Shown here one piece after another: positions 22,974 through 23,876 of a stretch of 23,876 bases of DNA. This DNA comes from a virus, in the IMG/VR virus record IMGVR_UViG_3300047678_000444, positions 1 to 23,876 of that record. One strand, 5' to 3'. Position 1 is the stretch's first letter; every line of letters starts with the position of its first letter. Under the pieces are notes generated by a model. That model did not search any database, was not told the DNA's origin, and worked only from the letters and a program-made list of their open reading frames with translations. The position numbers and the translations under genes were made by a program.

Positions 22974-23539
22974 TGGTGGGACGCGTGCTTCGGGGGCGAA
23001 ACCCGGCCACGGGAGGCGTCGGTCTGCTGGTCTCGAAGCCGGGCATCGACGTCCGGACAGCAAACCTGATGCAGCTGGCGTTCTCGTCGGACTACATCCA
23101 TCCGAAGCTCGTCATCAAAGGGACGGTGGTCAATCCCCCGACGAATGGATGGGGACCGTTCGGGGCCAGCGGAGCGGTGCCCGGAGCCGAGCAGACCCGA
23201 AACATCCTGTCCTATGGCCGCACCGTATCGCCCATCCCGTCGGCCTTCGCCATCGCGACCGCGCCGGATTGGCGGCTGCCGTTGGCGGTGGCGAGTGCGC
23301 AACTCGGGTATCTGGCGGGCCGCTGGCACAGCCATGTGTACGAGACCCCGGACAGCGGCGTGCTGATCGGTGAATACGGCCCGACGATTCAGAAGACCGC
23401 ATCCACGGGATCGAACGCCGTCAGCCTGAACTGGCACTCCGCGCGCTTCATCGTGGTGCCTTATCCCGACCGGCTGGAGATCTTCACCAACTGCCGGTCG
23501 TCCGTGACCATCAAATATCTCGTGCTGGAGAACCAGTGA
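22973..23539 (+). CDS. Tail-tip/fibre accessory protein 3
   Basis: This 188-residue protein begins VLRGRNPATGGVGLLVSKPGIDVRTANLMQLAFSSD, sharing the block SKPGIDVRTA with the previous gene. The remainder, with GTVVNPPTNGWGPFG, YLAGRWHSHVYE, LNWHSARFIVVPYPDRLEIF and YLVLENQ, is unrelated to the neighbours' C-termini and looks like a distinct beta domain. A common attachment end with different heads fits fibre or tip proteins. It starts at ATG 22973, coupled by TGATG; a longer in-frame start at 22946 lies inside the previous gene. The stop is coupled to the next start in the same way. Confidence 0.65.
   Translation: MVGRVLRGRNPATGGVGLLVSKPGIDVRTANLMQLAFSSDYIHPKLVIKGTVVNPPTNGWGPFGASGAVPGAEQTRNILSYGRTVSPIPSAFAIATAPDWRLPLAVASAQLGYLAGRWHSHVYETPDSGVLIGEYGPTIQKTASTGSNAVSLNWHSARFIVVPYPDRLEIFTNCRSSVTIKYLVLENQ
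23036..23058. repeat. 23-bp direct repeat, copy 2
   Basis: Identical in sequence to 22584-22606 and in the same reading phase, 452 bases downstream, in accessory gene 3. Confidence 0.9.
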
Positions 23540-23876
23540 TGTTCGTCATCTATGATGGCAGCGGCCGAATTCTCTCGACCATCTCGGGGCCGGACCAGAG
23601 CTATGGTGCCGACGTGCTCGACCGCGAGGGCCGGACGTGGCTGTTCCTTGAGGGTGTCACCTCGCTCGATCCGCTCACCTCGTACATTGATGTTGCAACG
23701 CGCGGCGTGCAGCCGCTGCGGACGATGACGCTGAGCCTCGACCGCGACGTTGTCGCCGCCGATGGACAGCACGCCGCGCGCGTCACAGGCCTGCCCGAAG
23801 GCGCCGTCATGCAGGTGCTGATTGGTGATGCCGAGGTGACGGCGGAGGTCATTTCCGGCGGCGTGGTCGCATTCAG
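23539..23876 (+). CDS. Tail-associated protein, cut by the window edge
   Basis: This gene is incomplete: 112 whole codons are present and the frame is open to the right edge. It begins MFVIYDGSGRILSTISGPDQSY, like short phage proteins located after fibre genes, then GREWLFLEG-like strands (RTWLFLEGVTSLDP) and a Ser/Thr/Asp-rich beta part (LRTMTLSLDRDVVAADGQ; LPEGAVMQVLIGDAEVT). It could be a fibre-assembly or tip-cap protein; no enzyme motif is seen. ATG 23539 shares a base with the previous stop. Confidence 0.6.
   Translation, partial: MFVIYDGSGRILSTISGPDQSYGADVLDREGRTWLFLEGVTSLDPLTSYIDVATRGVQPLRTMTLSLDRDVVAADGQHAARVTGLPEGAVMQVLIGDAEVTAEVISGGVVAF

Noticed and set aside
1-23876. Gene transfer agent
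   Set aside because: The gene order differs from the GTA cluster, and a frameshifting chaperone pair, an I-J tip and cargo genes fit a temperate siphophage better; sequence alone cannot fully exclude a degraded prophage.

Overview
The window is one continuous, almost gap-free block of plus-strand genes that encodes the virion of a tailed phage with a long non-contractile tail (siphovirus type). It starts at the small terminase gene and runs off the right edge inside the tail-fibre genes. No integrase, repressor, lysis, replication, tRNA or CRISPR sequence is present, so this is only the structural half of a phage or prophage. High GC (about two thirds in most genes), alphaproteobacterial-looking codon use, and a short palindrome (arms ATGGCCGGG and CCCGGCCAT around TCAAG, 13934-13956) that resembles the extragenic repeats of Bradyrhizobium and Rhodopseudomonas relatives suggest a prophage of the Bradyrhizobiaceae. 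That host call rests on memory of the repeat, not on a search.

Region 1 (72-7252), packaging and head: small terminase, large terminase, HK97-type portal, a collagen-like protein with 69 unbroken Gly-X-Y triplets, a ClpP-type (S14) maturation protease and an HK97-fold major capsid protein. The collagen-like gene sits between portal and protease, which is unusual. Region 2 (7329-8258), small post-capsid genes: a 179-residue protein that may decorate the capsid, a strong hairpin resembling a terminator, and a 100-residue unknown. Region 3 (8304-10385), an accessory cassette inserted between head and connector genes: a hexapeptide-repeat acyltransferase, a GT-A-like glycosyltransferase, a small zinc-ribbon protein of lower GC, and a DUF115/GT42-like protein. 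None is needed to build a particle; together they look like a sugar-modification set carried as cargo.

Region 4 (10370-12437), neck: gp6-like connector, head-closure candidate, gp10-like neck protein and tail terminator. Region 5 (12450-17264), tail shaft: an enlarged tail tube protein with two internal beta repeats, the two tail-assembly chaperone frames joined by a textbook A AAA AAC slippery site directly before the first frame's stop, and a lambda H-like tape measure protein. Region 6 (17268-22117), tail tip: a lambda M-like protein, a DUF1833 protein, an NlpC/P60-like peptidase (K position), and a 1175-residue protein that appears to fuse lambda I (ubiquitin-like beta-grasp plus hydrophobic tail) to lambda J. 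Region 7 (22110-23876), four short coupled genes for tail-tip or fibre proteins, three sharing an N-terminal motif and two sharing a 23-bp identical DNA repeat.

Genes are packed with 1-14 nt overlaps (TGATG, GTGA, ATGA), implying one or few long transcripts with translational coupling. The points most worth pursuing are the glycan cassette, the collagen-like protein at a head position, the frameshift site, the I-J fusion, and the repeat-bearing tail-fibre genes.
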